Shown: positions 1-11,439, counted from the stretch's first letter. The stretch is 64,000 bases of DNA from Diadophis punctatus similis (GCA_023053685.1 JALIGW010000001.1:230194434-230258433); one strand, 5' to 3'. The notes: generated by a model not told the origin, from the letters alone. Numbers and translations: made by a program.

Positions 1-293
1 GGCTCGGTCCTCACTGCTAGTGGGCGGAGACAAAACCCATCCTGACTGCTGGCTCCTCCTGATGAGAAAGAGCGTATCAGGTAAGTCAACGCTCATTTTC
101 ATAACAGTAGGCCTCCAAACCAGACTATAAATATAAATGTTTGCATTATATATACTATATAGATCAGATAATAAAGTCATGGATATAAGCTACATTTGTA
201 TCTAGTATTGATACAGAGTTACAAATTATTTAGGTAGCTATTTATATAGATATATACATACATTGTTGTCTGTTACCTAGTTTATTTGGCCGA

Positions 294-365
294 GACTAGG
301 GTTGTCCAACTTTGACAACTTTAAGACTTGTGGACTTCAACTCTCAGAATACCCTAGCCAGAATC
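294..365. mobile_element. Half copy of a palindromic 'TTCAACTC' MITE
   Basis: The sequence runs from GTTGTCCAACTTTGACAACT through GACTTGTGGACTTCAACTC and then stops. This matches one arm of the palindromic MITE that is complete at 3548-3690, 29738-29873 and 33112-33247. Only the left arm is present and the mirror arm is missing. It ends next to the hAT-type element at 380. Confidence 0.6.
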
Positions 366-379
366 TTTAGCCCTGTAAC

Positions 380-702
380 CAGGGGTGAGATTCTACCGGT
401 TCGGACCAGTTCGGGCAAACCGGAAGTTCTGACGATCAGCTGGGAGTGAACCGGGTCGCTCCGACGATCAGGTCAGCCTGCCTGCCCGCCCCTGCGCTTT
501 ACTTACCTTTATCTTCTCAGCTGATTGGCGCAGCATAGCAGATTGCCACACCTCAGCTGTGTTACTCCCAAGTGGTAACACATAAGCTGAGTATTTGTAA
601 AACTGTGCACGCACGTGCACACGTTAGGCGCGTGCGTGCACGTTAGGCACATCCGCGCGCGATCACCGAACTGGTTGTTAATCCGGCAGCATCCCACCAC
701 TG
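380..702. mobile_element. Non-autonomous hAT-type element (CAGGGGTGAG ends)
   Basis: The element begins CAGGGGTGAGATTCTACCGG and ends GCATCCCACCACTG, so its termini are imperfect inverted repeats. It is flanked by a perfect 8-bp direct repeat, CCTGTAAC, at 372-379 and 703-710, which is the TSD length of hAT transposons. There is no transposase. Related ends occur at 48466-48802 and 52021-52234. The interior holds CpG-rich ACGTGCAC motifs. Confidence 0.8.
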
Positions 703-710
703 CCTGTAAC

Positions 711-1548
711 TGTTGTACCCAATGGACAATCCTTGGTCTGATAGAACCCGTTTGATGGAGAAGCTAAAACTTAACTCATCTATTAAGATGTTTCCTCTCC
801 TCCACTCTCTTGTTTTCAGAGTTTTGCTTTTCAGCATACCCTTTTCCTAATTTGCTTGACCTTATTTCTGCTCTGGCTGGCTATTTCTCTTTATAATGTA
901 TTTCTCTATTCATCCTCCAATCATAGGGGCCAATCACGCTCAACCTCTGAGAGAAAAGACTGTGACCTCAGAGGAAAAGAATATCAAACATGTTGCATTT
1001 CTCTCCCATTCTCCCCACCAAATTAAGTGAATCCTGAGATCAGCAAATTCCTTCCAGTTAAAAAGCCAAAGAAACATCCGAGCAGTAACAAATATCTCAC
1101 TTCTGGGTTGTTCTTTCCACATTCCTTTTTAAATGTTCTTCTGGTGGTCTGTTCTGGCTGATTTTCAGGAGTAAAGAAATAAGACAATATTGTTTTGCCC
1201 AAAGTAAGAACAACATGGCAATAAAACTTCATCCAACGCTGCAGGTACAATATAGAGCCTGCTTTAGGCTTAGGCTGAATAGCCATTGGCTTAGGGTGCA
1301 AAAGCTTAGGGAGAGCTAATGCTGACCTTCCTTTTGAATCATTTGAATAAAAATGCAGATCTTCAATTCGGGGGGGGGGGGGGCTGGGGGCACCAATCAA
1401 TATGACCCAAGAGTGCCATATATCCTTAAACTGGCACTGAATAAATATCTGGATGTTTGTGCTTAATTCAGGTGAAATACAAATAGTATGCTTACTCTCC
1501 AGTTATGCATTTAATAACTTTCAGTCCCATTAAAAATCACCATTTGAT
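711..1548. other. AT-rich sequence without recognisable gene
   Basis: I see no gene or confident repeat here. A run of about 14 G at 1371-1384 breaks an otherwise AT-rich stretch. Short reading frames on the minus strand have no recognisable motif. Confidence 0.5.
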
Positions 1549-1550
1549 TA

Positions 1551-1946
1551 CAGGTAGTCCTCGACTTACAACAGTTCATTTAGTGACCGTTCAAAGTTAC
1601 AACGGCACTGAAAAAAGTGACTTATGACCATTTTTCACAGTTATAATTTTGGCAGCATCCCCGTGATCACGTGATCAAAATTCAGACACTTGGCAACTGG
1701 TTCCTGTTTATGACTGTTGCTGTGTCCCAAGGTCACGTGATCACCTTTTGCGAAGTTCTGATAAGCAAAGTCAATGGGGAAGCCAGATCCACTTAGCAAC
1801 TGGGTTACTAACTCATCAGCTGCAGTGATTCACTTAACAACTGAGGCAAGAAAGGTTGTAAAATGGGGCAAAACCCACTTAACAAATGTCTCACTTAACA
1901 ACACAAATTTTGGTCTCAATTGTGGTCGTAAGTCGTGGACTACCTG
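1551..1946. mobile_element. Tigger/pogo-like MITE, copy A
   Basis: The left end is CAGGTAGTCCTCGACTTAC and the right end is its inverted counterpart, GTAAGTCGTGGACTACCTG. Both are flanked by TA. The TA duplication and the 'CAG..TCCTCGACTTA' termini fit pogo/Tigger elements of the Tc1/mariner superfamily. The 396-bp body has no transposase. The body carries CACGTGATCA-type motifs that recur in copies at 11440, 35207 and 45505. The only reading frame inside (1774-2109) is transposon sequence read through into its flank. Confidence 0.85.
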
Positions 1947-1948
1947 TA

Positions 1949-3072
1949 TAACATTTGGGGATTTCTGGAACAAGACTTTGTACAGCAGGGGGAGCACTGA
2001 GCCCCCGGATTTTAGGTATTTAGACTTTTGTGTTTATATGGCTTCTCTATGTTTCCTTCCAATGTATTGGCTAATATATTTTTATTTAATTAATGTGCGA
2101 TTCAGTTAAATAGTGGTATATATGCCAGGAATATGCAAAACACACAATGCTCAGAAACTTAGTAGGACAGTCAAGTAGGACAGATAGGTAATCAGTAGAA
2201 AGGTTTTAAATATACATAAGATGTATGCATCTTTTGAAATGCTAACCAGTCTCAGCTCCCTTTGGCCCAAAATATCTATGGGAGAAAAAGAACAGGATAT
2301 ACAGTACATGTGTTGATTTGAAAGGAGAAAATGCTCACAGTTGCTGTTCATTTCGAAACAGCAAGTGTGAAATTTCTCTGTTTTGCCATGACCAGTGCAT
2401 GAAATTGCTGATCATTTTCTTTATTTTACTGAAGGCCTCAATTATAAGTTTAGGCTTAGGAACTGCGAATTCTGGCTGGCATGGAAATTTAGTTTGGGGA
2501 TGATTTGCTTGGATCTGTATGCATGCCTTGCAGGGTGCTAAACTTACCTTTATAGTTAATATTAAGGCTTCGACTGAAGTAGAAAACCCACTGGCTTCTG
2601 CCATTTTCTCTATAAACGAGTAATCTAAGCCTGTGGCTCCCTGCTGACTCTCTTGAGGCTCTCGTGCGCTGGTATAATCCCTGAACACAAGACCAGCACA
2701 CGGTTTCAGCGTGAGGCACCTGCTTTCTTTAATAATAGGAAAGGAGGTTGGATATATCATCAGTGTTACTGCTAACTTCGTATCCACAGCCTAGAGAAGC
2801 TTTAGTCATTTCATAGACATAGAAACAGATTTTGCACATCCTGTTTTTTCATTTGTAATGTAATTAACAAAGGGACAGTGTTGGCATTCCAATGTTTTAG
2901 GAACAACCAAAGGTAAGAGATCACAGTAGGCGCAAGGCTAGCTGGTTGTTGTAAGATTAGGGCTTTGTTCCCATCACCATGTTCACAAGTATTGCTCACA
3001 AGTCTCCCCTTATTCCACCTCTGAAAATCTGGGTAGCAACACAGTTCTTTGGATTCCCATATTTCATACATA
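1949..3072. other. Mostly unassigned sequence with one exon-like stretch
   Basis: A minus-strand reading frame (2335-2787) contains a segment bounded by TTCAG (acceptor-like, near 2684) and AAGGTAAGT (strong donor-like, near 2547). The intervening frame is open and includes MAEASGFSTSVEALILTIK. I do not recognise the peptide, and the stretch could be LTR or chance. Nothing else is assignable. Confidence 0.3.
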
Positions 3073-3861
3073 CCATATTTTTTGGAGTATAAGACGCACC
3101 GGAGTATAAGACGCATCTTAGTTGTGGCGGAGGAAAACAAGGAAAACAGGCCTCTGCCTCCAAGCAATTTGCCAAACAGCAAACAGCAAACAGCACAGAT
3201 GATATACACTGTTTGTTGTGTATTTCTGTGCATGTGTGCTTGACTCATAGAAATAGCAAAGAATTGGAAAAATGTACATTATGCCAGAAAGTTTTCTTAA
3301 ATGTAGTCACACTAACTGCTCCCAATTATTTAAATAGATCTACTCCAAGGTAAGTCAGGATTTAACTCTAATACTAAACAGGACACTGTTACATTTCAGA
3401 CTATACTTGTACAGAGCTGTTAAAATTAATTAAAATTTCTGGAAGTATACATTATTCTCTATTATTTAAAAGAAGATACAATAGCACTGGACCTCTTCAG
3501 AGCAAGCATTTATTTTAAAAAGCTTCTTTATTTTGTTAAGTTGTCTAGAGGTCTCCAACCTTGGCAACTTTAAGACTTGTGGACTTCAACTCCCAGAATT
3601 CCACAGCCAGCAAAGCTAACAAAGCTGGCTGTGGAATTCTGGGAGTTGAAGTCCACAAGTCTTAAAATTGCCAAGGTTGGAGACACCTGGCTAGAACAAT
3701 AATAAAGCAGTCTTTAAAAAATAAGTCTAATAATTTGAACATTCTACAGACATTTATAGTTATTCACTTACCCCCTTGCTGCATTCGGTGTATAAGACGC
3801 ACCCAAGTTTTCACCCTCTTTTTGGGGGTAAAAGGTGTGTCTTATACTCCGAAAAATACAG
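3073..3861. mobile_element. TA-flanked 'TATAAGACGCAC' element with nested MITE
   Basis: The left end CCATATTTTTTGGAGTATAA and right end CTTATACTCCGAAAAATACA are inverted repeats flanked by TA. Subterminal copies of TATAAGACGCACC lie just inside both ends (3090-3120 and 3791-3808). This is the Tc1/mariner-like MITE type also seen at 17286. No transposase is visible. The 3' third is interrupted by the palindromic MITE at 3548-3690, so the two ends could in principle come from two fragments. Confidence 0.65.
3548..3690. mobile_element. Palindromic hAT-type MITE
   Basis: This is a long near-perfect palindrome. The arm AGGTCTCCAACCTTGGCAAC ... GGAATTCTGGGAGTTGAAG is mirrored to GGTTGGAGACACCTGG, with a short spacer at GCAAAGCTAACAAAGC. 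The family is complete with 8-bp TSDs at 29738 and 33112. Here the flanks (TCTAGA / GCTAGAA) are too diverged to prove a TSD. Confidence 0.75.
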
Positions 3862-3863
3862 TA

Positions 3864-4500
3864 CTTTGTTATGCTGTTCCAATGAATGTAAGGAGGTTCA
3901 TTGTTTAGGTTGTTCAACAAACATAAGGAAGGAAAACTGATTTTTAAATCCCGTCCTTAATTCAGGTTTTAACCTAACTAGCTTTTCTCTCTTACCTCTG
4001 AATTTTTGCTGTTTTCTTCTTCCACAGAAAGTCCAGTGATAATGTTCAATTATTACAGAATTACAAAAGGTTCAATGATGATTATGATTCCATATTATGG
4101 TATTAGGGATGATGAGACTGCTGAAGTTGTTTGTTAGGCAATGAGATTATTCAGTTTCTACTTTTCTGCGCGATGTGAGTATGGCATGTACCATCTTGGG
4201 AAGGTAACCCAGTCTACTAACAGATGAAGACAAACCAATATTTTTTCCATCCCCAATCTTATTTTGTGCTGCAAGAAGATTAATTTAACTAGAATTATAG
4301 CAGTACTTTTTCTTTGGAATAAAGAAGACAATAGCAGTGGCAGCTACAAGAATCATGCAAATGGCTGCATGTCTGTCTATCTGCCTGAGATTTTCTTGCA
4401 TCAAAATCCATCGAGGATGAGAAGAAAGTCACCATTCTTCCCATCAGTTGTTGGCTAGCAAGCCCAGCATAATGGTATGTTGGGAAGACCTTGGGACACA
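3864..4500. other. AT-rich sequence, nothing recognised
   Basis: Short opposed reading frames at 4264-4501 have no motif or repeat that I can name. The composition matches the background. Confidence 0.4.
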
Positions 4501-4519
4501 AGGGAAAGAGATGCTGCCT

Positions 4520-4740
4520 GGGGAATGGTCAGATAACAGAGGCCGTAGCCCTCAGCTATATAATGGGAAGCGAAAGAGAGTCAGAAGGGACCCTACATAA
4601 TTTCGCAGGCGGTAACAGAGATGGTGGGAGAATTGCAAGATTCTGTTAAGATAGCCTTACAATAAAGTAGTATTATCTCAACTGGTCGTGTTTCCTGTCT
4701 AATCTACCTGGGAAAGCTGACCCAGAGAGACTATCTTTTG
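4520..4740 (+). mobile_element. LTR-like fragment, copy 1
   Basis: The segment holds GGGGAATGGTCAGATAA, then GCAAGATTCTGTTAAGATAG, then an AATAAA signal (TTACAATAAAGTAGTATTA) and GTTTCCTGTCTAATCTACC. The same order appears on the minus strand at 57480-57690 and, more diverged, at 56700-56905. A conserved AATAAA followed by a short 3' tail suggests an LTR R/U5 region of an old retroelement. Ends and TSDs are not resolved, and no coding sequence accompanies it. Confidence 0.4.
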
Positions 4741-6399
4741 CCCTTCTTAGAACTTCTTCAAGACCTTAAAAGCTCACCTCTCCAAATGCACTGCCCCCCC
4801 CCCCAAAGCCAAGTTGGAGCAGTCAGGTTTGAAACTTTGCCAGTTCTCTACAGCTTGAAATTACTAGTAGTGTTAGTGACACAGCACAGACAAATCGTTT
4901 GGGTATTGCAGTGAAAACTGTAACTAGAACAAGGTGGGGTCTCTTGAGATGTGTGGTTAATCTGGGAGTTCCATTTTTTGTTGTGTCAGAAATACATTGT
5001 TTTATCTTTTGGAACTCTTCCTGACAGTGTAAACGGGAGGTGGTCTGTGCCATCTGCAATGGTTACTAGAGAAGAAGAATATTGAAATATTGAATCAGGG
5101 ACTGATCCTTGTTTTTTCCCCACAGGGACAGTGTGATCGCCAAAAGGTAATAGACCAGTCAAAAAAAAATGAAGTGCTGGAAAAACAAGCCTCAACATGA
5201 AGTAACACATCCTTAGTTTTGGCACTTATTTGGGGCAGCAAATGATCTAAATTGAATTATGGGGTTGTATAAATCCATTGGAAGGGAACAAGACGAGGCA
5301 TGTTACAATTCAGTTGCTCATTGTATCACAAAGGCAACTCCTTGGGCCTTGCTGCTTCCTGGTGCATTCTGCTGCTGCTCTCCCCCCCCTCTCCCCTGGC
5401 CCAAGTACTGACATATTTGTTCTCTGAGGTTCTGCCGAATCCAAAGTTTCCTTCCCCTCTTGTCCCTCACCCCCCGAGCTTGCTTTGCCAGACAGCTGGT
5501 TGGCAGCATTTTTATCCGGATTGGCTGCATCCACTTCCAGTACTACAGCTTGCAATGCAGACTTTGCTCTGTTCATTTTCAAAGCTGGCCGTTTTCTTCC
5601 CTCGATTTTATCCAAAAAATAAGGATTCCCCCCCCATATCTAAAAATGAAAATAACTTTAATTAATAAATGGTTTAGCGTATTTACTTCAGATCACCATG
5701 GTTAGCGTAGTAATATGCTACCCATATTTGTGTTTGCAGCAAGAATGTACAAAAATGAGACAATGACAGGGAGAATCCTGGCAGTATGTAAGAAACAAAT
5801 ACCAAAAGTACTACATAGCCCTGGCAACATTTAATTGAACATGAAAACTTTTTATGTATTCCTGAACAATTGTAGAAAAGAAATCGTTTTTCCTTTTGAG
5901 CACAGTTGTTTTTAGATTAAAGTTTGGCCTTCTTAATATAAATTATTAAATTGATATTAATGGGCTTAATTGATTAATTAATTTGCTGATAACCCAATGG
6001 ATAATGCTGCAGTTGTAAATAATAGCCATCCCTTTGTACTGTGTGTGTTATAGGTTTAGCTACAGGTATTGCTCACAATTTCTTTTAACCACCTACAGGG
6101 CAAAGGCAAATTTTGGAATAGATTTCAGTATTTATTTACTCTAAATCTAGACAAGATGGGCAGTATATAAATCTAATAAATATTCCCTTTGCTGTTCACC
6201 CTGTTTTGATTAGACTTTCACATGAAAGATGAGAGAAGGACTAGAGAGAACAGAAACCTGTGAATAGTATTAAATTCTGTCTGCCACATCCAATTAAGTT
6301 TTTTTTGGGGGGGGGGACTAGATCATGAGGCAGTATCTTTACTACGAAGATGCTCAACATTATGGATAACCACTGAATGGCAGAACCATGGTTTTATGT
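4741..6399. other. AT-rich sequence; no gene
   Basis: The region has a C run at 4794-4804 and a pyrimidine-rich patch around 5340-5480 that generates overlapping spurious frames on both strands. A motif GATGGGCAGTATATAAATCTA near 6155 resembles the 3' tail of squamate SINE/LINE repeats (compare 41775), but no body is attached. Confidence 0.4.
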
Positions 6400-6760
6400 T
6401 TTTTTTATAAATTTCTTTATTAATTTTCAAAATTTTCCAAAAGTTACAGTAATCATTAAGCAATTCTACATTTACTTATCTACATTGATTTCCTAATTAA
6501 ACCATTTACAATATTCTTTGTCTTTGTTTCAATTTCCTTTTTTTTTTGTTTTCTATCATCAATCCATAGATACCAGTTTTCCCATATTTCATAATATTCT
6601 GAGTCTTTTTGTCCTCTTAATTCAATAGTTAATTTGTCCATTTCTGCACAATCGTAGATTTTCTTAATTATTACACTTTCAGTCAGTGGGTGGGGATTTT
6701 TCCAGCATTGTGCGAACGCAAGTCTTGCAGCCGTTGTAATAATGGTTATGTTTTAACTGT
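6400..6760 (-). mobile_element. L1-like LINE ORF2 C-terminal remnant
   Basis: Read on the minus strand, the sequence encodes an AARLAFAQCWKNP-like segment followed by AEMDKLTIELRGQKDSEYYE and WYLWID. This is the arrangement near the C terminus of L1 ORF2 proteins. It has a stop and an A-rich 3' end (the TTTTTTATAAATTTC stretch on the plus strand). It is truncated on both sides and non-functional. A related fragment is at 44075-44680. Confidence 0.65.
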
Positions 6761-6938
6761 GATTAAAATCAACTCCTTGGCTGATTATGCTTTGGCTAAT
6801 TTTATTCTACATGTAACTTGAACATATCGTAATTGAATCTTCATGTTTGTTTCCAGTTTTAGTTTGGAGACCAAAAAGCAAGATGCAAAATATTTTTATA
6901 AAATGATCAAGCAGCCATTCCCCTCAATCACATAAAAA

Positions 6939-7035
6939 AGCGTTTCTCAACCTTGGGAACTGAAGATTGGCTGGCTGGGGAATTCTGGGAGTTGAAGTCG
7001 ACATATCTTCAAGTTCTCAAACTTGAGAAACACTG
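6939..7035. mobile_element. Palindrome-family MITE, 'GTTTCTCAACC' ends
   Basis: Ends GCGTTTCTCAACCTTGG and CTTGAGAAACACTG are inverted, and GGAATTCTGGGAGTTGAAG lies inside. The flanks ACATAAAA and GCATAAAA differ at one base and fit an 8-bp TSD. It is shorter than the complete copies because one central arm is partly deleted. Confidence 0.7.
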
Positions 7036-7043
7036 GCATAAAA

Positions 7044-8157
7044 GATTCCTCTGCGCTGGTTTTTATTTTGAAAACAGTGGGATGTTATTCACTTTTCTCA
7101 TATATCATGTTTAGCTTGAGTCCTGAATCCAAGGCAAGTAGATTTTTTTTTCACATGGCCTTGCATGGTATCTGGGAAACATCGCTTCTTATGGTCTCTT
7201 ATTACAGTTAATGTAGGTTTTAAAGCAGGACAGGAACATTTAAAAATCAGATTTACTGTTTCTAGCCAATGTTAAGTTTCACATTTCAGAGATGCAGGAA
7301 ATAGTGAAAGCCCGCTCAATGATTCCTTCAGAAAATGTCCTAAGAGAGAGGCAGAATGTACGTTCTGAGCTACAAGGGTACGGCTGACTCACTTCTCCAT
7401 GTACGCCACAAGAAACCACGCACCGCAAGAAAGCAAAAGTTGGTAGAGAAGAAAAACAGTGGTTGCTATCTTTATTGTGTGCAGTTTTCAGCTGAGGTGA
7501 AGCTATTTTTAAGTTGAGTGGTGGGTGAAGGAAAAGTGAAATGGTTTCATATACAGCAGCTTCATTACATCACAGTGAGAGCTGTTCTATATATAACATT
7601 ATCATTGTAGCTGTGCTGAAAGGAAAAGCATTGAATTCTCCCACCAAGTCTTTTTATTTTCATTACAGGTGCTCTAACAGCCCTTGGATTAAGTGAGAAC
7701 TGTGAAGCTTACAATAATGCATGCTTAAATTACAATTTCAGAATGGATAGCACTCGAACGAGACAGGATGAGCCTTGAAGTTTTCAAGATCAGTGCTTTA
7801 AGAAATAGCCCTTATTTTTCTTTGACAGGTAATAACATTTCTGGCCTTGAAATGGCTCTCAAAAGTTTGAACGATGTTTCAGAGAATATCGGGGTCCTCC
7901 ATATCTTTAGCCAGAACTCTCAGATGAAAAAAATAATACTAGAGGAAGAGCAGCCTGAAAATTTATCTCCTGTTCCAAGTACCTGGGAATATTGAGGAAT
8001 CATTCTTGGCTCTCATTTAGCTCAATCAGATTTAAGTAACACATAGTGGCATAGTCGTCTACTTCTTTCTGCCTTTGAAGTCGCTTGGATTATAATTCTA
8101 AGCCTTTGGTCATATTCTAGACATTTGGGGAGTTGTGTAGTTAAATACATCAGAAGG
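7044..8157. other. AT-rich sequence with a weak exon-like frame
   Basis: The frame at 7768-7995 (75 codons, plus strand) contains a good acceptor-like pyrimidine tract ending CTTTGACAG near 7829, after which GNNISGLEMALKSLNDVSEN stays open to a stop at 7993. I recognise no family, and no downstream donor is needed if it were terminal. It may be chance. Confidence 0.25.
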
Positions 8158-8165
8158 GTCTAAGT

Positions 8166-8700
8166 CCGTGGTGGCGAACCTATGGCACGCGTGCCAGAGG
8201 TGGCACGCGGAGTCATAGAAGCTGGCACGCGAGGGTTGCCCACCGGCAAACCGGAAGTGCGAAAAAACGCACTTCCGGTTTGCTGGCGTGCTGTTTTTTG
8301 CACTCCGGAGGGTTCAGGGAAGCTCCCTGAAGCTCCGGAATGCAAAAAACTACAAAACGGACAAACCGGAAGTGCACTTTTTCACACTTCCGGTTTGTCC
8401 GTTTTGTAGTTTTTTGCATTCCGGAGCTTCAGGGAGCTTCCCTGAACCCTCAGGAGTGCAAAAAACAGCATACCGGCAAACCGGAAGTGCGTTTTTTCGC
8501 ACTTCCGGTTTGCCGGTTTCATCGTCCCAGGCTCCGGTAAGCCTTTGCGCGGGGGTGGGGGTGTGTGCGCATGCGCAGGGGGCAGCATGGGGGGGTGTTG
8601 TGCGCATGCGTGGGGGGAGGGAATGGGTGTGGGCACACGAGCGCGCGCGCGCGCCCCCCCCCTTTTTGGCACGCGAACCTAAAAAGGTTCGCCACCACTG
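8166..8700 (+). mobile_element. Foldback hAT-type element, 535 bp
   Basis: Ends CCGTGGTGGCGAACC and GGTTCGCCACCACTG are inverted repeats, and the 8-bp TSD GTCTAAGT is perfect at 8158-8165 and 8701-8708. The interior (8243-8518) is a very long palindrome centred near 8379, built from repeated CCGGCAAACCGGAAGTGC modules and a GCATTCCGGAGCTTCAGGG arm. The right third carries GTGCGCATGCG runs and alternating GC. All frames inside are palindrome artefacts. A near-identical copy in the opposite orientation lies at 40882-41441. Confidence 0.9.
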
Positions 8701-8708
8701 GTCTAAGT

Positions 8709-9760
8709 TGTTGTTAGGCTGTTCCCTCAAGGCTTATTTGGGGCCAACTTAAATTCGGCCTCCAATTTTCAAGGCCATTCAGCACTGTTATATAACAGAT
8801 TGTTGTCTGTACCATTAGTCTCCTATTTTATATACTGCTTTGCTATGTTTTGTCTTGCTCTGGATTGTATAGCTTGAATGTGAATGTGTGTGAGACAAGC
8901 CATTTTTGGCCTCTTGGAAATGTGATGTAAATATATAGAGTTTTAAGTATTTAAATTTAAAAAAAAATAGACAATTGAAAAGAGTTTCTGTATTCAATTG
9001 TTCTTTCAAGAGCTGGAAGGTAAGGAGCCCACTCAGAAAAGCGAATTCTTTAAGGGCTGAGATTTTTCAGACAGGCTTGAAAACTGCCATGTTTTTTCCC
9101 CCTTGTAACGAAGCAGTGATTCAGCAGTGATTTCGGTAGGTTCCTAAGCACAGAGTCAAAAGCCAAGCACTGGGGGCTTTTAAGGTGTGCTTCTTTTTCT
9201 GTACTTTTAAATGAAAGACAGTAGCTTTTAGTTTTTTGGTCAGCTCAGTTCCTTGTATCATAGGGAAAGCAGTAACCCATTCAGGGATGGGCCAGAATGT
9301 AACAGGGTAACTGGATTTGTGGGTGCTTCTAGCAGCTTAGAGATGGTTTCATTGATATGCTGTATGCAAACATGTATGTTTTCAAGTAAAAGCATTGTAA
9401 ATAAGAAGATTATTATTCTCAAGGAAATGGATGCCTCAGGAAGAGGAAGCGGTTTTCCTAGTAGGTGGCAAAGCTCTTGAAAGGACAAGCTAAATCCAGA
9501 AGCAGGGTTGGAAGAGGAAAACCAGCAGGGTGCTGTGTTACTTATGTTACAGAGCATGTTTGTCCTGATTCTCCAGCAAAGATTTTAAATATATAAGGCA
9601 AATAAAATATTTATCCTGCAAATGAATGCTCCAGCTTACTTCGGGCTTCTGCTGATTCTCACCTTATCATTTTGGTTTAGAGTTCAGGTTCCTTGCTAAG
9701 TAAACATTGATGTAGCTGCCAGAGGACGTCTGCTTAAAAATAACCCGTTCATATGGTTAC
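8709..9760. other. AT-rich sequence without recognised features
   Basis: Opposed frames at 9253-9557 overlap each other and have no motif. I see no repeat that I can name. Confidence 0.4.
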
Positions 9761-9763
9761 CTC

Positions 9764-10345
9764 TAAGATTTAAGGTGCAGGTCCTCTTCGTTGCAATGGA
9801 ATAAGCAACCGTTCTTCCAAATATGAAGCTGGTCAGATGGATGAAAAGTGTCCTGCCGTTTTCCTAACTTGAAACTTGAATGGCTGTTTCCTGTCTGTTG
9901 AGAATTAGCCAACAGGCGAAGTACATCCTCTTTAGTATTCCTTGAACCAGAGCAAACCAATATTGCCATGCATGGATTGGGTATAGAGTCGGAGTTACCA
10001 TTAAATAGCATTTGAAATGAGGAATATTATGCAATAGTTTGCACATTCTGTTAAATCTTCTTTCTTTGGTATTGGAATGTAGATCAATCTCATCCAGTCT
10101 GGTGGCTTTCTCCAAACTTGCTGACATAGTTTGTTTAAAACCTTTATTGCTTTTCTTTGGTTGCCTGTCATATTTCTGTATATTTCTGTAGCGATAGCAT
10201 CTTTTTTTTATTGCTGTCCACTTGACCAGGGTGCTGATTTTCTAGTATTATAAGTTCTTGTAAATTGAAAATATCTTTTAAGGTATTTGGATGCTGACAT
10301 CTCTACTGTATAGAATTTCAGTGTACTCTTTAAATCTTTGTGCTA
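9764..10345 (-). mobile_element. Bov-B-like RTE LINE, reverse transcriptase part
   Basis: On the minus strand, around 10030-10110, the sequence reads DW.RLIYIPIPKKEDLTECA followed by NY.II.LIS. This is the RT finger-region motif (IPIPKK..ECxNYR.I.LI) of RTE-clade LINEs such as Bov-B. The frame is broken by stops and shifts. It continues at 10671-11060 on the other side of an inserted SINE. Bov-B is a well-known, horizontally transferred LINE that is abundant in squamates. This copy is old and inactive. Confidence 0.65.
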
Positions 10346-10348
10346 TAT

Positions 10349-10435
<87 letters not shown>

Positions 10436-10438
10436 TTT
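10346..10438. repeat. (ATTT)n tetranucleotide array
   Basis: About 23 nearly perfect ATTT units sit at the 3' tail of the adjoining minus-strand SINE. On the SINE strand this is an (AAAT)n tail, so it probably grew from the SINE tail. Confidence 0.95.
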
Positions 10439-10670
10439 TGTGAGATTTATATACCGCCTCACAGTGCAAGCACTCTCTAAGCGGTTTACACCAGTAAGCA
10501 ATGTATATTTATATTGCCCCCAACAATCTGGGTCCTCATTTTACCTACCTCGGAAGGATGGAAGGCTGAGTCAATCTTGGGCCGGTGAGATTTGAACTGC
10601 TGACCTGCGGATCAGTGTCAGCTAAAGTGGCCTGCAGTACCTGCCTCTAACCGCTGCGCCACCTTGGCTC
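10439..10670 (-). mobile_element. tRNA-derived Sauria-type SINE with AAAT tail
   Basis: On the minus strand it starts with a tRNA-like head (AGCCAAGGTGGCGCAGCGG, then the B box in GCAGTTCAAATCTCACCGG). It continues with GACTCAGCCTTCCATCCTTC and AAATGAGGACCCAGATTG, and ends GGCGGTATATAAATCTCAC before the (AAAT)n tail. The same body occurs at 30583-30814 and 45127-45371. It interrupts the Bov-B-like LINE and is therefore younger. Confidence 0.85.
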
Positions 10671-11060
10671 TGTAATTCTGTAATATTCTTTCCAAAAGTT
10701 ACTATCTGTCCATTAGCATCCTCTAGCATGTCAATTCATACTTGGAATATCTTTCTGAGATTGGAGATTTTTTGAAGTACTTTCCCCATTTTTCCTTGTC
10801 TATTTCCATCTTCAGTGTCTTTACATATGTTGAGATACTGTTTCTTAACAGCTCTCTGAAATCCCCCCCCAAGACCTTTATCTTTCTTGGTGTTGCCTTT
10901 TCTTTCTTTCCAAATTCTGCTGTTTGCTCTGATACCCACTTTACTTCCTTTTATATATTGATTTTTAGCAGTCTTTTTTTACATTCACATTTAACAATTG
11001 CTTTGATCTCATTCCACAGTTCCTTTGGTTCCAAATTAATCAGGTTCAAGACAGCAGAGC
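10671..11060 (-). mobile_element. Bov-B-like RTE LINE, segment upstream of RT
   Basis: Minus-strand translation gives VKKQYLNICKDTEDGNRQGK, then KISNLRKIFQV and MLEDANGQIVT. This corresponds to the Bov-B region between endonuclease and RT (pattern KxxY..iCkxxExgNrxGK ... iKDxNGxxlT). The order agrees with the RT piece at 9764-10345, so the SINE split one LINE copy. Stops mark it as dead. Confidence 0.65.
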
Positions 11061-11439
11061 AATTCCAGGAACATCAGGACCATTTTGAAAATGGTGGTTA
11101 TATGCTCAAAATTATATAATGGAAATTGTTTGGCTTTTCCTTTAGCTTGACTTGAAATTTGTACATGAACTGTTCATAATCTGTTCCACAGTCAGCCTCT
11201 TGACCTGGAAGTGTGTTTAATTGCAATTCTTAGCTTAACTGTTTGCAGTCATTCTGGTATGGGCTAGAGATGGCAGAAGTAATTTGTTCTTTTCTGTATA
11301 CATAGGTTTTGGGATATTAATTGTATTCAAGAACTTAACTCATAGACAATGATTCTTAAGCACTGACCAAATACGCACAGTGAAGTCATGAGGCGAACTC
11401 AATTCTTTTGTGTTTGGGTCAAAATATACAATAGAAGTA

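Noticed and set aside
8160..8752. Several overlapping frames of 60-154 codons on both strands
   Set aside because: They are all inside the foldback hAT-type element. Opposed frames encode the same repeated peptide because the DNA is palindromic.
10338..10595. Frame with YLFIYLFIYLFI, membrane-like
   Set aside because: It is a translation of (ATTT)n followed by an antisense SINE, not a membrane protein.
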